A stretch of 64,000 nt of DNA from Oidiodendron maius Zn (Eukaryota; Ascomycota; Leotiomycetes; Myxotrichaceae). Of the stretch, positions 27,820-39,998 are shown one piece after another (position 1 is the first letter of the stretch; each line of letters opens with the position of its first letter). The notes below the pieces were generated by a model, which searched no databases, was not told the DNA's origin, and worked only from the letters and a program-made list of their open reading frames with translations. A program made the position numbers and the translations under genes. Location of the stretch: the NCBI GenBank assembly GCA_000827325.1, contig KN832876.1:434001-498000 (forward strand), written 5' to 3'.

Positions 27820-29864
27820 ATGGCAAGCCTGTTATGTAGGTGCGTGCCTAATCCTAGTGCTACTAATACTGACCCCTTCTCAATAGCTTCAGGAGTCCTT
27901 CTCCGGCGGAATCCTCAGCTGCTCAAGCTACCCCCTTACCTGTCCTTACTGTTCATCGTAGTTGGCGTTGTGTCGCTGCTGGTCCTGCCTCTTAACGAAT
28001 ATTCACGAACGACATATATCTCCGAAAACGCTCTTCTGCCCGGTCAAGTCCATACATATTTCGCTGGCAGCGACCAGAATGTGTTTCGAGGGTACAAGCA
28101 GGAGGTGGATGCACTCGGGGACAAATCGAACACCGAGTATGGGAGAAGCTCTAATTATGCTGGTAAATGCTAACTAGGAATACAGGGTAAATGATAAATT
28201 AGAGGAGTTCTTCAGAGCCTCGGGACTGAAGGTTGCGCGGCAGAGGTACAAGTACAAATCTTCTGGCCAAACGTATACCGGAGAGAACATCTACGCTATT
28301 CTCCATGCCCCAAGGGGAGACGCCACGGAAGCCATTGTGCTTGTTGGGGGTTGGAGGAATATGGAAGACCAGCTAAATCGTAGCGGTATTGCACTCATCC
28401 TGACACTGGCACGATATTTCAAGCGTAAGGCGCCCCCTTCAACCTTGAGCCAGACTAATACTGAACAGGCTGGTCCCTTTGGTCGAAGGATATAATATTC
28501 TTAGTGACAGCAGATAGCGAGGCTGGACCACAAGCCTGGGTAGATGCTTATCATGATACGCATCAAACTCCAGCCATCGATTCCTTGCCTCTTAAGAGCG
28601 GAGCTTTGCAAGGCGCCGTAGTCGTCGACTACCCGTTTGACCACCGCTTCGAATCATTGCACATTGCCTACGATGGGGTCAATGGCCAGCTCTCAAACTT
28701 GGACCTTTTCAATACTGTAGTGTCTATTGCAAGCGGCCAGATGGGCATCGGGGTCTCCCTACAACAGATGTGGAAGCACACGGACAGCTACAAGGACAGA
28801 CTGCAAACCATGCTCCGTGGCATGATGAAGCAGGGCCTCGGACATGCATCAGGCCCGCATAGCAGTTTCGTCCCATATCATGTAGATGCTGTAACTCTCC
28901 AGCCCCTTGGCCAAGGCTGGCAAGATGAGATGGCTATGGGCAGAGTAGTTGAAAGCACATTCCGAAGTCTGAACAACTTGCTGGAGCATCTGCACCAGAG
29001 TTTTTTCTTTTATCTGCTCATGCAGACAAATCGTTTTGTTAGCATTGGAACTTATCTTCCTAGTGCTATGCTTATTGCTGGAAATTTTACCATCATGGCA
29101 ATATACCTTTGGGTAAAGAGCGGGCCGCCTCCAACCGTTTCGAATGCGGTTCCAGCAAATAAAGTCGGAAAGAAAGACTTGACTTCGGCTACAACTGAGG
29201 CAGATCCGAAAGAGAGAGAGCTTCTACTCCCTCTAGCCGTTGTTGCCGGGTCTCAATTCCTTGGAGTTCTCCCTCTCTTCATCTTCAATCACACGACACG
29301 CCATGTAAGCCGCCCTACCAGCAAATTGGGCTACAGCTAATTGTCTTTATCCAGATGCTCACTGCCGTCTTCTTGGGCTTTGCAGTCATAAACAGTGTGC
29401 TACCGTTCATCCTCTCTGCCACCTTGACACATTTCTTTGCTCCTACTAGCCAACAATACTTGCTCATAAAATCGTTCTCCTTGCTCTTGCTAGGGCTTTA
29501 TCTCTCGTCCCTCGCAACGCTCAATTTCTCTCTTGCTTTCCTCATCGGTCTCCTGGCCACTCCTTTAACGTATATATATCCGACACCATCCACTACTGCT
29601 CTAAAGTTTATCCTCAAGGCCATGCTTGCTCTATTATTGACTGTGATAGCACCCACGGCTGTCCTGGTTATAGGTTCCTGGGCGCTGGGTTGGAGCATAG
29701 AAGACGTGTTAGCCGAAGCAGCGTATGGCTGGGATGTTTGGGGTATGAATACTCAGGTTGTGGTCTGGTGTGTTTGGTGGCCGGCGTGGGTTATAGGAGG
29801 GATACTACTATTTGGCAAGCCCCGTGAGAAGGATGGTCAATCAGTGGCCAAAGCTGCTAGGTAG
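27820..29864 (+). CDS. gaa1: GPI transamidase component Gaa1
   Basis: Gaa1 is an ER membrane subunit of the transamidase that transfers GPI anchors to proteins. Five exons (27820-27835, 27887-28136, 28186-28424, 28469-29304, 29355-29864) give 616 aa, the family size. A first membrane helix at about 20-40 is followed by the luminal domain, with YISENALLPGQVHTYFAGSDQ, VNDKLEEFFRASGLKVARQ and FLVTADSEAGPQAWVDAYH. About six C-terminal membrane helices complete the protein. The first intron (51 nt) is a multiple of three with no stop, so retention would add 17 residues. The start and that splice reproduce the family N-terminus (MASLLSS...LLKLPPYLSL). Gaa1 is needed to anchor proteins such as the GH72 enzyme at 10 kb. 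Confidence 0.95.
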
Positions 29865-30012
29865 GCTCAGGGAGCATCCAGTATATTAAAAATATACTAT
29901 TCGGTTCATACAAGAAAAGACAGCATCTTCATGACGATGATTCTTTGGCTCTTTGTCTATTATACAGCCTATTTAGAGTCTTTACTAAGCCCAGACGCCT
30001 TGCCCTGCCCAA

Positions 30013-31246
30013 TTATGCCGCCCAAACATCTTGACCTTTCGACTCGATCCAGTTGCCCAACTGGTTGACACTCGAATCCCATTCCTGCAGCCTCGTACGC
30101 ATGCTATCAATTTGTTTCATATCCAGAACCTTGGGCTGTACCCAGTTGATCCTTGCGATCTCATCAACTTGGTCGATGCTTCCTCTCAGCAAACCCAAGC
30201 TCAACGCCTTCATAATCAGGTGTTCGATCTCGTCGGGCTTGACTTTGGTCTCCTCAGCAATGGTAGCGAAAGACATTGTCCGGTCATGGGGAGGTCTCCG
30301 GAATACCGTCTCGGTCAAGGCAGCCAGATAAATCTTTTGTCTTAAGCCATCCTGGTGTTCCGCAAGAAGTGGGTTCGAAGAGATGTGGCCGGAGAGAACA
30401 CTATAGGCTTGCAGGTCTCCACGATTGAAGGCAAAGAGAAGGTCACGTAGCCACGCATCATCCTGAACAAGGGCGTCCAGGATAGGATGTAATAGGAGTT
30501 CTCCAAAGTTGTAGATGGTATCCGACACCAGAGCTGCGATGCTAAGGTCATAAGCTCGACTCTTCCGCTCAGCAGGAGTTAAATCGTTTAGGTCAATACA
30601 AGCTAAGTAAAGGAGGGCATTCTTATAATAGGAGGCAAATTCAAGCTTGGACTGTTGCCATTAGTAATGTCCATTATCACAGTGTGTGAACTAACCTGGT
30701 AGTATTCTGCATTGACCCTGTAGAACGCGGCATGCACGATGGTCTCAACGGAATCAAAGCTATCCAGTATTCTTTCTGATAAGTCCAAATCTTTCCGTGA
30801 ACCGGCGATATCCTTCAATTCCAGCTTCACTGTAGCTACAGCAACGGTAGCATAGACGTAGGCGTCCTGCGAATTCGGATTATTGACCTTGTTTGCCACA
30901 GACGTCAAGAAGGACAGGCGCTCTTGGCTATCTTCTGCAGGTCAGTAATGGTAAAAGGCCTTCATTATATAGATTTACCTTTACACTGCGTGGCCGCGCT
31001 CAGAGCTAGAGTGACGAGCTTTAGCTGGTTGATCTTGTCCGCAAAGGTTAAGATGAACGTTCGGTAGAATGGTAATCGCTGGACGGCGCTCTCTTTGTGG
31101 TTGAAGAATTCTATTAGGATATCGGTCAACTGATGCCACAGCTTCCGCTCCCAGAGATCCTCAAAGGAGATGAAAAGGTGCTGCAGATCCGCAGGTGCTG
31201 CGTCCCGCTGCTCGGCGAGGAAGTCTGGGATCGTGTCGACATTCAT
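30013..31246 (-). CDS. rpn9: 26S proteasome regulatory subunit Rpn9 (PSMD13)
   Basis: Rpn9 is a PCI-domain scaffold subunit of the proteasome lid. Exons 31246-30979, 30934-30696 and 30651-30013 give 381 aa, as expected. The N-terminal helical repeats (LWERKLWHQLTDILIEFF, LPFYRTFILTFADKINQLKLVTLAL) lead into the PCI/winged-helix domain. That domain contains YSVLSGHISSNPLLAEHQDGLRQKIYLAALTETVFRRP, FATIAEETKVKPDEIEHLIMKALSLGLLRG and the terminal WVQPKVLDMKQIDSMRTRLQEW. The gene converges on gaa1 (148 bases) and diverges from the NDUFA9-type gene across only 298 bases. I did not find a GGTGGCAAA proteasome box in the promoter. Confidence 0.95.
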
Positions 31247-31544
31247 GGTGAGCTGAAGTCTTTGAGGAGCTCAGAAAGTAGTTTATAGAGCTGGCTGGGG
31301 CCCTCTATTCTGCGCAGATGGTACTCAAAGGGAGATGAGGGAAGAGGTGGGGAGGCAGGCTGGCGGTTTGCGTTTGTGTTGGTGAAGATTCGCGGCTCAC
31401 GCTACCTAGAGCTGGAGTTGCGCTTTCGCTACGGCATGGTTCCTAGCCTCGCTTGTTGCTGCCGACTGCAATCCAACAAGGACTCGAGCTTCATCCTCCT
31501 CTTCGCGCACCCAACCTCAATTGAAGAAGAGCCACGTCGCGACC

Positions 31545-33091
31545 ATGCAGAAGGCGTGCAGTCCGTCGAGCTCGATCCGTCTTCGGACTGCCCTGCGGAC
31601 CACCCGCAGCCACACCCCCTTCAAACAGAACATCTCTGACGTCGCAATCACACGGACTGGGAGGCCCATTGTTCGGACACAAGGTGGAAGGTACGTGATC
31701 CAATTGCGCCATTCGAGCAGGTGCTGACTTGCTTACTTCTAGATCTTCTCTTGGAGGTATTAATCCTGGTTACCAAGATGTTGACAAGCAGCTGATGGAG
31801 AATAGGCCACACGGTGACAGTATTCGGAGCAACCGGTTTCCTTGGGCGATATATTGTCAACAGGCTGGGTAAGGTGACCCTCAGATTGTATCGCACACGC
31901 GGTTGGACTGACTTTATGTTCAAAATATAGCTAGGCAAGGATGCACAGTCATTGTACCCTTCCGCGAGGAGATGGCAAAACGTCATTTGAAGGTTTCAGG
32001 AGACTTGGGAAGGGTCATTTTCATGGTATGGAGCGACGGCAATACAATACAGGAGGCCCTCTGACTTGTTTAGGAATATGACCTCCGGAACACTGCCTCA
32101 CTGGAAGAGAGCGTTAGGCATTCAGATGTTGTGTACAATCTTGTTGGACGTAACTACCCCACCAAGTAAGTGTTGATGAATGAGGCGGATTGACTGGAAC
32201 TAACTGGTGAAGGAACTTCGACCTGGAAGATGTGCATGTAGAGGGCGCTGAGCGTATTGCGGAAGCTGTCGCAAAATATGATGTTGACCGGTTCATTCAT
32301 GTCTCCTCACACAATGCGGACCCGAATTCCCCTTCAGAGTTCTTCCGGACAAAGGTTGGTCGCCACTTCTAATCATGACAACAGATACTAAGACTTTGAA
32401 TAGGCCCAAGGAGAGGCTGTTGTTCGCAGCATCTTCCCCGAGACAACGATTGTCAGGCCTGCTCCCATGTTTGGATTCGAGGATCGTCTCCTGCACAGGT
32501 TGGCCGGTGTAACCAATGTCTTCACAGCTAATCACATGCAAGAGCGATACTGGCCTGTTCATGTAGGTAACGGAAATCTGATTTGGATTCCTTACTGACC
32601 ATAATAGGTGATCGATGTTGGCCAGGGCCTTGAGAAAATGCTGCAGGATGATAATACTGCCTCCCACACCTTTGAACTCTATGGCCCTAAGAACTATTCC
32701 ACTGCAGAGATTGCCGAGTTGGTAGACAAAGAAATTATCAAGCATCGCCGACATATGAACATCCCGAAGGCCATCCTCAAGCCTGTTGCCGGCATCCTCA
32801 ACAAGACCCTCTGGTGGCCTATAAGCTCTGCTGATGAGGTGGAACGGGAATTTATTGACCAGAAGATTGATCCTACGGCAAAGACCTTCAAAGATCTTGA
32901 CATTGAGCCGGTCGATTTGAGCAGCTTGACATTCCACTACCTGGTAAGTAAACCTCTTAAGAAGTGGAGAGATACATCTGACGTCTTCCCAGCAAGGATA
33001 TAGAAGCGCGGCGTTCTATGACCTCCCTCCGGCGACAGAGCGTGAGAAAAGAGAAGAGAAGAAATACTTGCATGTCATTGATGACCAGTAA
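31545..33091 (+). CDS. Complex I NDUFA9-type (39/40 kDa) subunit
   Basis: This is an accessory subunit of mitochondrial NADH:ubiquinone oxidoreductase, of the atypical short-chain dehydrogenase fold that binds NADPH structurally. Nine exons (31545-31690, 31743-31756, 31806-31868, 31931-32025, 32074-32165, 32213-32354, 32404-32562, 32608-32943, 32993-33091) give 381 aa. A Ser/Arg-rich presequence precedes the Rossmann motif TVFGATGFLGRYIVNRLARQG. FIHVSSHNADPNSPSEFFRTKAQGE, TIVRPAPMFG and YWPVHVIDVGQGLEKML follow. The second exon is only 14 nt and encodes the SSLG turn before the Rossmann strand. The start is the first ATG (MQKAC), shortly upstream of the basic leader. The gene is a convincing single-copy mitochondrial gene. 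Confidence 0.93.
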
Positions 33092-33388
33092 TGGCCAGAT
33101 AGAGGCTGTATCCATTGTTAGATGGGAATGTATATATGCAAAAACCGTAGAATTTTATTTGTTGAACAGATGTGCTTCCACGTGATATACAGAGATTATC
33201 TGACAGGAATAACATCACACTGCTTATTCAATGGGAATAAATTTCTCGGAAACCTGTTTCGCATTCATCTTGTCTCCTTTTCGTATAGAAATGCCACTAT
33301 ATTGCCCTAGGTCACTCTTCCTCCCTCAGCTAGGTACATACGCCAGGAAAATATTTCCACCGCCTCACCCCACCAACCCCCCACCACC

Positions 33389-34587
33389 ATGTCTGCAGAT
33401 GACGATGACGACGAGATTCCGTGCGCACCTCTTAGTTCCCTCATGTATGAAAATTCCTACTAACATATGATTTGCCAGGGTCCTATCCTCCTCGGCGCTC
33501 GACGCTCTGAAGGAGTTCTACGCGGACCGCGATGCGCAGGAGCAGCGCTTCGAGGACCTGCGCGCTGAGGCGGAGCAGAGGACGCTGAGCATGGACGACT
33601 TCGCTGAGGATTGGAACGAGAGCCAGTTCTGGGTACGTAGAGTGCTTTCCCTTTCCCCTTTTGTATGTTACTATTTGCATTGCCTGCAATACTCGGAACT
33701 AATAATGTCAGTCAAACACAAAAGCCAGCTAACAAGGAACATAGTATGCAGACGAGACCGCCACCATGTTAGCTGAAGAACTCCTCTCCGGTGCGGACGA
33801 GAAGACTGTTATTGCAGTAATCTCGGCGCCGAGTGTGTTTGTACAAATTAAGAATATTCTGGTGGGTTTTCCCTTCCGTTTGATGTGATGTATGTGTACT
33901 TAACACATCGGCAGACAACCCAATGGCAAGACAAACCAAGACCCAAAGTCTGGCTCATGGAATTCGACAAAAGGTTCGAGGTCTTCAAGGACGATTTCGT
34001 GTTCTATGATTTCCATAATCCGTTGAAGTTGCCCTGTGAGTTTCTCTTTTTCCACTTGCTTTTTCCAACTGCCTCAATTCTATAGGTGTATGAAGTGCGT
34101 AGCTACTTTATCTATTGATGGAGACATATAAGCTGATGTGAAGGCTTCATTGAATAGTGGAAATGAAAGCCACTGCAGACAGAATTATCTGCGACCCACC
34201 CTTCTTGAGCGAAGACTGTCAGACGAAAGGTACAATACCCTCCTTCTCTATCATTCCCCCCTCTGTCTACAAATATACGCATCCCATATTCCCCCTTCTC
34301 CATCCCACAAGCCGTTAACTAACTACCTAAATCAAGCGGCAATGACTGCCCGTTGGTTATCCAAATCCTGGGGCAACCCCACACCTAGTTCCCGCGTCAT
34401 TGTTTGCACAGGCGAGCGCATGGAGAGCCTAATTACGAAGTTGTATCGCCCGCAGGACGTACGCACCACGACGTACGAGCCTAGACACTCGAAGGGCCTT
34501 AGTAATGAGTTCTTGTGCTATGCGAATTTCGAGTGCGAGAGGTGGACATGGAAGGGGAGAGGTCCGGATGCTCTTGCACCTTCATAA
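33389..34587 (+). CDS. efm5: eEF1A lysine N-methyltransferase Efm5 (N6AMT2 family)
   Basis: This is a cytosolic Rossmann-fold methyltransferase that trimethylates a lysine near the N-terminus of elongation factor eEF1A. Six exons (33389-33420, 33479-33632, 33745-33861, 33915-34035, 34158-34229, 34337-34587) give 248 aa. Landmarks are LSSSALDALKEFYADRD, the family signature FAEDWNESQFWYADETA, IAVISAPSVF, and the DPPF catalytic motif in ADRIICDPPFLSEDCQTK. The C-terminal FLCYANFECERW block follows. The 34036-34157 intron (122 nt) is longer than its neighbours, but no internal exon fits. The gene is convergent with ubp8. The call rests on clear family motifs. Confidence 0.93.
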
Positions 34588-34851
34588 ATGTAGGGTTATG
34601 CAGGACATTAATTTGCACCTGTGAAAGTTTGAGTCGGGCTATAAAGATTTAGATATTTTTATTATAAAGCTTCCTTGCTTCTCTGAATCTCTATTTTAAG
34701 CTATAATGAAAGGACCAAAACGGAGAAGTTTGCATCTGAAACCGAGACTGCATTTTCACCCAAACACCATGCTCGCTGATTTTCTATTTGTACTTGTATA
34801 ATATGCCTATAAAGCTCAAACCCAACCCGCGCGCCCGCTATGCCGAATGAC

Positions 34852-36780
34852 CTATGCCAATGACTGGATTACATAAAAGAGGATGAAGGCCTGCTCGTTG
34901 AGGACCTGGGACTTAGTCGCGAGCGTGACGTTGTGGTCGTTGAATTTGAACCACTAGATGCGGTGTGAATATATCATATATGTATGGCAGGGAAGTGGGC
35001 AGGATGCATACCTGATTCCCGACTCGGGAATAGGAAACGTAGTGGCCAGTCTCAAGGTTCCCAACATGCACAACTACACTCTGAAGATCGTACGTGCAGG
35101 ATCGTGCGAGCTCGTAGTTCTGCCGTATGTCCTGGTTGCGGGCCCTGTTTGTGTAGGGCAACATCTCGAGTTTCAGGGGAAAGGATACCTTGGTATCGAT
35201 CTTGGAAGCCGAGCCTACATGCTGTTTGAAGCGCTGGAAAGCTGGTTAGACCTGAGATTTTGGGTATAAAATATTATGCTCACCTTGAGCTGAATGCAAA
35301 GAACATTTGGCAGGCTCTTAATACTGAGCGACTTCTTTGCCTCCGGAGTCTTGCAGCTATGGCAGGTATATTCGCAACGCTCCGTTTTGGCATACTCCTC
35401 ATCAAGACAGCCCTGTAGACTCAGGGTTGTGGTGGACTGGAGATGCTTCTTCTTGGAAATGCTGTCCAAACCCAAGCTGAGGTCAAGGAACGGTTGGACA
35501 GATACGTTGATATCTCCGCAGTTCTGGCACGTTACGGTACTCTGCGACTTTCCGTAGAATGTCTGATGCACGATGCACTTACAGCCGGACTCATTGTTCG
35601 TCTTTATACGCTTCACGCCCTGGCTGTCTTCAGTGTCCTGAAGTCTCCCACCGCCATTGATCTCGTGAAGTTCTTCCGTCAGGAACTGGAAGAACTCATG
35701 TGCGTCTTGTTCCTTGTTGCTAGCCAACTCTTCGTACGCTTTTCGCTTGGAAAGCCAGAAGCTCGCAAGGATATTGGCAGCAGAGTAGCCGGTCGTTATC
35801 TCCTGGCCGTAAAAATCCTGGAACATGTCGTCCATCGCACAGCTCATGCAATTCTTGATCGTGCACTCTGAATTCTGGTGTCCATCTCCTAGGTAGAAGT
35901 TTCGTAGCAGGGGGTTGTGTACGAAGCATTGTAGGATAACATTCATGTAACATGTGGCCCCCATGTTGTAGATACCCCGGAGCCCACTTGCCCGGCATGG
36001 AGCTTCTGTTGTGTTGGTGGAAATGAACCTCGGATCCTCCTTGGCCGATTCTGTGAATAGTTCGTCATGTTTTCGCTTCCGAGCTTGGGGGAAGTTAGAT
36101 ATATTTAAACAAAAAGGATGCAGGAAGAGTAAGGGGTTATTTTCTATGCCTCGACATACAAGAAAAGGAACCCGTTCCAATCTTCCGCATCCGCAATTCT
36201 TCCAGAGTTGGGTCCCACACAAAATCGTCGCACATCTGGCAAAAGAGGCCGCCAGTCCTGGACTCGACGTCTAAACAAGTCAGTTATACTCTCGATTGTT
36301 CCAAGAAGAACCATACAAAATCTGTGCAGGGTCTCCGTCCCATGTGTAATGCGGTCTTGTGCGGTCGTAGTGGTGGTGCATTGCAGGCAGAGATAATTCG
36401 GCGTGAGGGCAGTGAAGGGTTGATTCTTGGCTGTCTTGGAGGTCTGTGGCACGATAGGGGTGTTGTCGAAGATCACCCGCAAGCAGTTCTTGTAGTGGGT
36501 GATAGTGCTCCTCATGCGGTCCACAGGCCCGGAGCTCAGGAGCAGCTGGAGATGCTCTATGTTCATCCCGTCTGTTAGGACACTGCACAAGGCTGACGAA
36601 ATTCGAGATATAAATGGGGATGGGCGAGGACTTACCGCAGCCAAAGAGAGGCACCCCCGGCTGGGGGTCCTTGACCTTGATTAGTTTTGGTGACGCCGGC
36701 GTCACGGGAGCGGAGGAATCCATGCTGATAGAGCTGGAGGTTGAAGGTTTAGGAGGTCTGGAATCCTTATCGTGTAACAT
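34852..36780 (-). CDS. ubp8: Ubiquitin-specific protease Ubp8 (USP22), SAGA deubiquitinase
   Basis: Ubp8 removes ubiquitin from histone H2B as part of the SAGA coactivator. Six exons (36780-36636, 36571-36317, 36270-36160, 36083-35284, 35232-35012 give or take one base at the acceptor, 34953-34852) yield about 544 aa. The N-terminal ZnF-UBP region contains GCDGMNIEHLQLLL, YLCLQC and GGLFCQMCDDFVWDP. The USP domain has the catalytic Cys in IYNMGATCYMNVILQ, zinc-binding CxxC pairs (CQNC, CHSC) and the catalytic His in TGHYVSYSR. WFKFNDHNVT and AFILFYV follow at the end. The first ATG is used; a nearer MDSSAP start is possible. The gene diverges from the LACTB2-like gene. Confidence 0.94.
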
Positions 36781-37141
36781 GCTGTGCAGGTGCTGTCGGG
36801 TGGTAGGGGTCACGGCGCTACGGAAGGCCGGCGCGCGTGGCACCCGTTAGGCGGGCTGCTGGATCCGAGATGTGGATTTATACAGTAAGAATCAAGGCCA
36901 AATAATAATACAGGAATATATAGGTTCATGGTACGGTCATATCGATTACGCCCTCTCTACTATTCACACTGGAATAATAGGAGGAGTACAGTTTGTGTTT
37001 TTTCTTCCTAAATAATACTGAGCTCATGTCATCTAGAACAGCTATTATTGTAAGCTCTTACCTTGTCTAGACGCTCGGCTATGGATCCTGCCGAGGTTCA
37101 TTGACGGGATACAAGAAAGGCGCCTTCTCTTTCTCAAAGCC
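36781..37141. promoter_or_regulatory. Divergent promoter ubp8 / LACTB2-like gene
   Basis: This 361-base stretch lies between divergent starts. It contains a short AT-rich stretch and no gene. Confidence 0.5.
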
Positions 37142-38152
37142 ATGCAAACAACCAGATTGATGGCAAATATGGCGACCCAACTCGTCCAGTTGCCAGAGAT
37201 CGAGCGGCTCAGTCCCAGGGTTATCCGCATCCTGGGGGGTAATCCAGGGAAGGTAGGTGGATATAGATATCTCTTTCAGGTATATGGGGATAGCCAGCTA
37301 ACAATATTATAGTTCACTCTACAAGGTAACCCGTAAGCTTCGCGCCTGTCCACCGCTTGCCTGACATAATGGTGCGCAGGGACCAATACCTATGTCGTTG
37401 GCACAGGGCATAAGCGGCTGCTCGTCGACAATGGCGAGGGCAAACCGTCGTGGGTCTCAGCCCTACAGCGAGTGCTTAGGGAAGAGAACGCCACTATTAC
37501 GCAGGCCATTACTACGCACTGGCATCACGACCATACGGGAGGGCAGAAGGATCTGCTGAGGATCTCCCCGGATACAAAGGTCTACAAGAATACTCCTGAC
37601 GAGGGGCAACTGGATATTGCCGATGGGCAGCGGTTCCAGGTGGAGGGCGCCTCGTTGCGTGCGGTCTTCTCGCCAGGGCACACGCAGGACCACATGAGTT
37701 TAGTTCTAGAAGAGGAAGACGCTATGTTCACGGGGGACAACGTGCTGGGCCACGGCACAGCGGTCTTCGAGTACCTGGCCGTCTACCTCGACTCTCTGGG
37801 CCGCATGCAGCGAGAGTTCTCCGGCCGAGCGTACCCGGGCCACGGCCCCGTGGTGGAGGACGGACCGGGAAAGGTCCGCGAGTACGTGCGGCACCGAAAG
37901 CAGCGGGAGGACCAAGTATTGCAGGTCCTGAGATCGTCGAAGAAGGCGCCGGGCCAGGAGAAGGAAGGGGAGGCGGAGGAGTGGACGTCGATGGAGATTG
38001 TGAAGGTGGTGTATAAAGATGTGCCGGAGAGCCTGCACCTCCCCGCCAATGGGGGGGTGATGCAGATTCTGTACAAGCTGAAAGAGGAGGAGAGAGTGGA
38101 GGAGATAGACGTGCGGGGGACGTGGAAGATCAATAGGCGAGCGGCGCTGTAG
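37142..38152 (+). CDS. LACTB2-like metallo-beta-lactamase fold hydrolase
   Basis: This is a single-domain MBL-fold enzyme of the LACTB2 group. Animal LACTB2 is a mitochondrial endoribonuclease; some fungal relatives act as thioesterases beside polyketide synthases. Three exons (37142-37252, 37313-37325, 37380-38152) give 298 aa. The metal site is THWHHDHTGG (HxHxDH), with a later His in FSPGHTQDH, an Asp in MFTGDNVLGHG and a final His in YPGHGPVV. A winged C-terminal domain follows (TSMEIVKVVYKDVPESLH). The second exon is only 13 nt (FTLQG junction). No polyketide synthase is nearby, so a housekeeping nuclease-type role is more likely. The substrate is unknown. Confidence 0.9.
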
Positions 38153-38723
38153 GGATACATGAGGAGGCCTCCAAAGGCATGCTTAATATGGAGGCAAACT
38201 TACTCTATATCTACTGTCTTAGGAGAGATGTACGAGAGTACAGCGATATGAAATGAAATCAATCCAATATCTCTGGCCGCAGATCTCCTGTGATATACAT
38301 TTACTCTCATGCAAGGTCTGAGGTATCTACAACAGACACCCAGGCCCACAATATTGGCAATGCATCGGATGTCAATAAGATGCTGACGAGGTGTGACAAA
38401 AAGTGCCGGTGCATGTGCAGGCGGGGTTGGTGCAGTTCGTAGGAGTAAGGAGCAGAAATCTGTGTAGGTTCTGATTTTCGTTTCGTATCGAGGTGTACGG
38501 GATAAGTGCCTCTACCCCAGCTACTACGCGTTGTAATCTTATCCAGCACCCAGACATCCTACCCGCAGCCATTCTATCCTCGCCTTCCAGAAAGAAACGC
38601 CACGCCGTCGGCGATCGCGGGGTGTCCATTCCCCGATCTCTTATCGCTAGCAGCACGTTCGCAGGCGCCCGGTCCAGTAAGGTTGCGCAGCTCGGGCCTG
38701 GCGAGGATATTTCTTACGCTGCC

Positions 38724-38737
38724 TGTACTGTACGTAC
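38724..38737. repeat. GTAC-type palindromic motif copy
   Basis: TGTACTGTACGTAC is one of several copies of a GTACTGTAC/GTACAGTAC word in this region. Confidence 0.6.
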
Positions 38738-38945
38738 CGTCATCTGCTTCTAGGCCCGTGCAGTGCCGCCTCCGCGTGCGTCAGGTGGCTGGGAATCACC
38801 TGCACGGTGGGAACAGAAGACCTAGGAGCAGCATCGACATCGACCCCGCCTGGCTGGCGGTGAGCGTCCGAGTACAACGAAGCTTCAGATGTCAGTGCGG
38901 CCTCGTCACGGCCAACTGTTGGCGCCGTCCTGCCGCACGCACATA

Positions 38946-38967
38946 TGTACAGTACATTACAGTACAT
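38946..38967. repeat. GTAC-type palindromic motif, double copy
   Basis: Two ACAGTACAT words lie 11 bases apart (start to start), the first preceded by TGT. They belong to the motif cluster. Confidence 0.6.
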
Positions 38968-39422
38968 TGGTGCTTATCGAGTGCTGATGGCCGCCCAGTC
39001 AGCAGCCTGTACTATGTGTAAGGCGAGGGTTTGCACAATCAGGTGCCCAGCGTGTCGTCAGGGCCAGATATAGTCATCGGTGAGGTAATCACCCTGCCTA
39101 CAGTACGAGTGTACAAGTGAGCACTCCAACGAGACTTTGTCCAGTACCAAAGCACGAAAGTTTCATGCCGGCCAATGAATGCGACCGGAGGCATCTCCAC
39201 CCAGACCAGTCGTGCACGCGCACCATCATGAATGCACACTTTTCTCGGCGTGGGAACACTGGCGGAGGACTCATTATGATCCTTCCCGACTCTCCCGTGC
39301 CTCCCATGCGGACCTTGACGAAGCCAACGAGGGGTCCTGGAACTCACGGCATCAGACTAACCAGCGAACCATCGACTGGGATATCCGATGAGGGCGCGAG
39401 AGAAAAGTGTGTGAACAAACCA

Positions 39423-39433
39423 CAGTACTGTAC
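39423..39433. repeat. GTAC-type palindromic motif copy
   Basis: CAGTACTGTAC, followed a few bases later by ACAGTACC. It belongs to the motif cluster. Confidence 0.6.
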
Positions 39434-39998
39434 ATAACACAGTACCACTGCGGTAACTAGTCGATAAATGATGGCCACGACTAATAAACGCTACTGCTAG
39501 AGATTACCACCCTGCAACCCCTACCCTCACCTGCCCCTCCCTGCCGCATTGCCGCTCTCGGCAGTGATGACACGGATGACGACGGTACAGGACGAGGATG
39601 AGGTTATGATCCAGAGGGAAGATTCGGCGGTGGAGGTGGAGTGGGAGAGCAGAGTCAGAGGGCCTGGTGGAAGGTAGAGAGTGCGAGTACGGTCCGTTTT
39701 ATTGCTGTGCACATTGCTGTTTCTGTGTTTACTTGCTCTAATGAACAAGTCCCCTTCTGTTTGATGGGCCCCACCGGATCACCTCAGACTCCGAGCGTTC
39801 CGGGGTCCTGGCCACAGCGCGAGGCCTGGCAAGAGTCACAGGGAAAAAAAAGTGAGGGCATTCCTACTCTCCGCAACACACGCTTCTCTCTCCCTCGCCC
39901 ATCCGACATTCCCGAGCGCCCCTCCCGCCACTCAGATGCGTGCACGGGTGTGATGCCAAGCCCTGAAGTATGCCGTCCTTCCTAGCTGCCACCTGACA

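Noticed and set aside
34036-34157. A hidden extra exon inside the 122-nt efm5 intron
   Set aside because: Each candidate internal exon I tried brought a stop codon. The single intron gives PLEMKATADRIICDPP and 248 aa in frame.
37142-38152. Possible polyketide-cluster MBL thioesterase
   Set aside because: No polyketide synthase, transporter or tailoring enzyme lies nearby; the neighbours are housekeeping genes.
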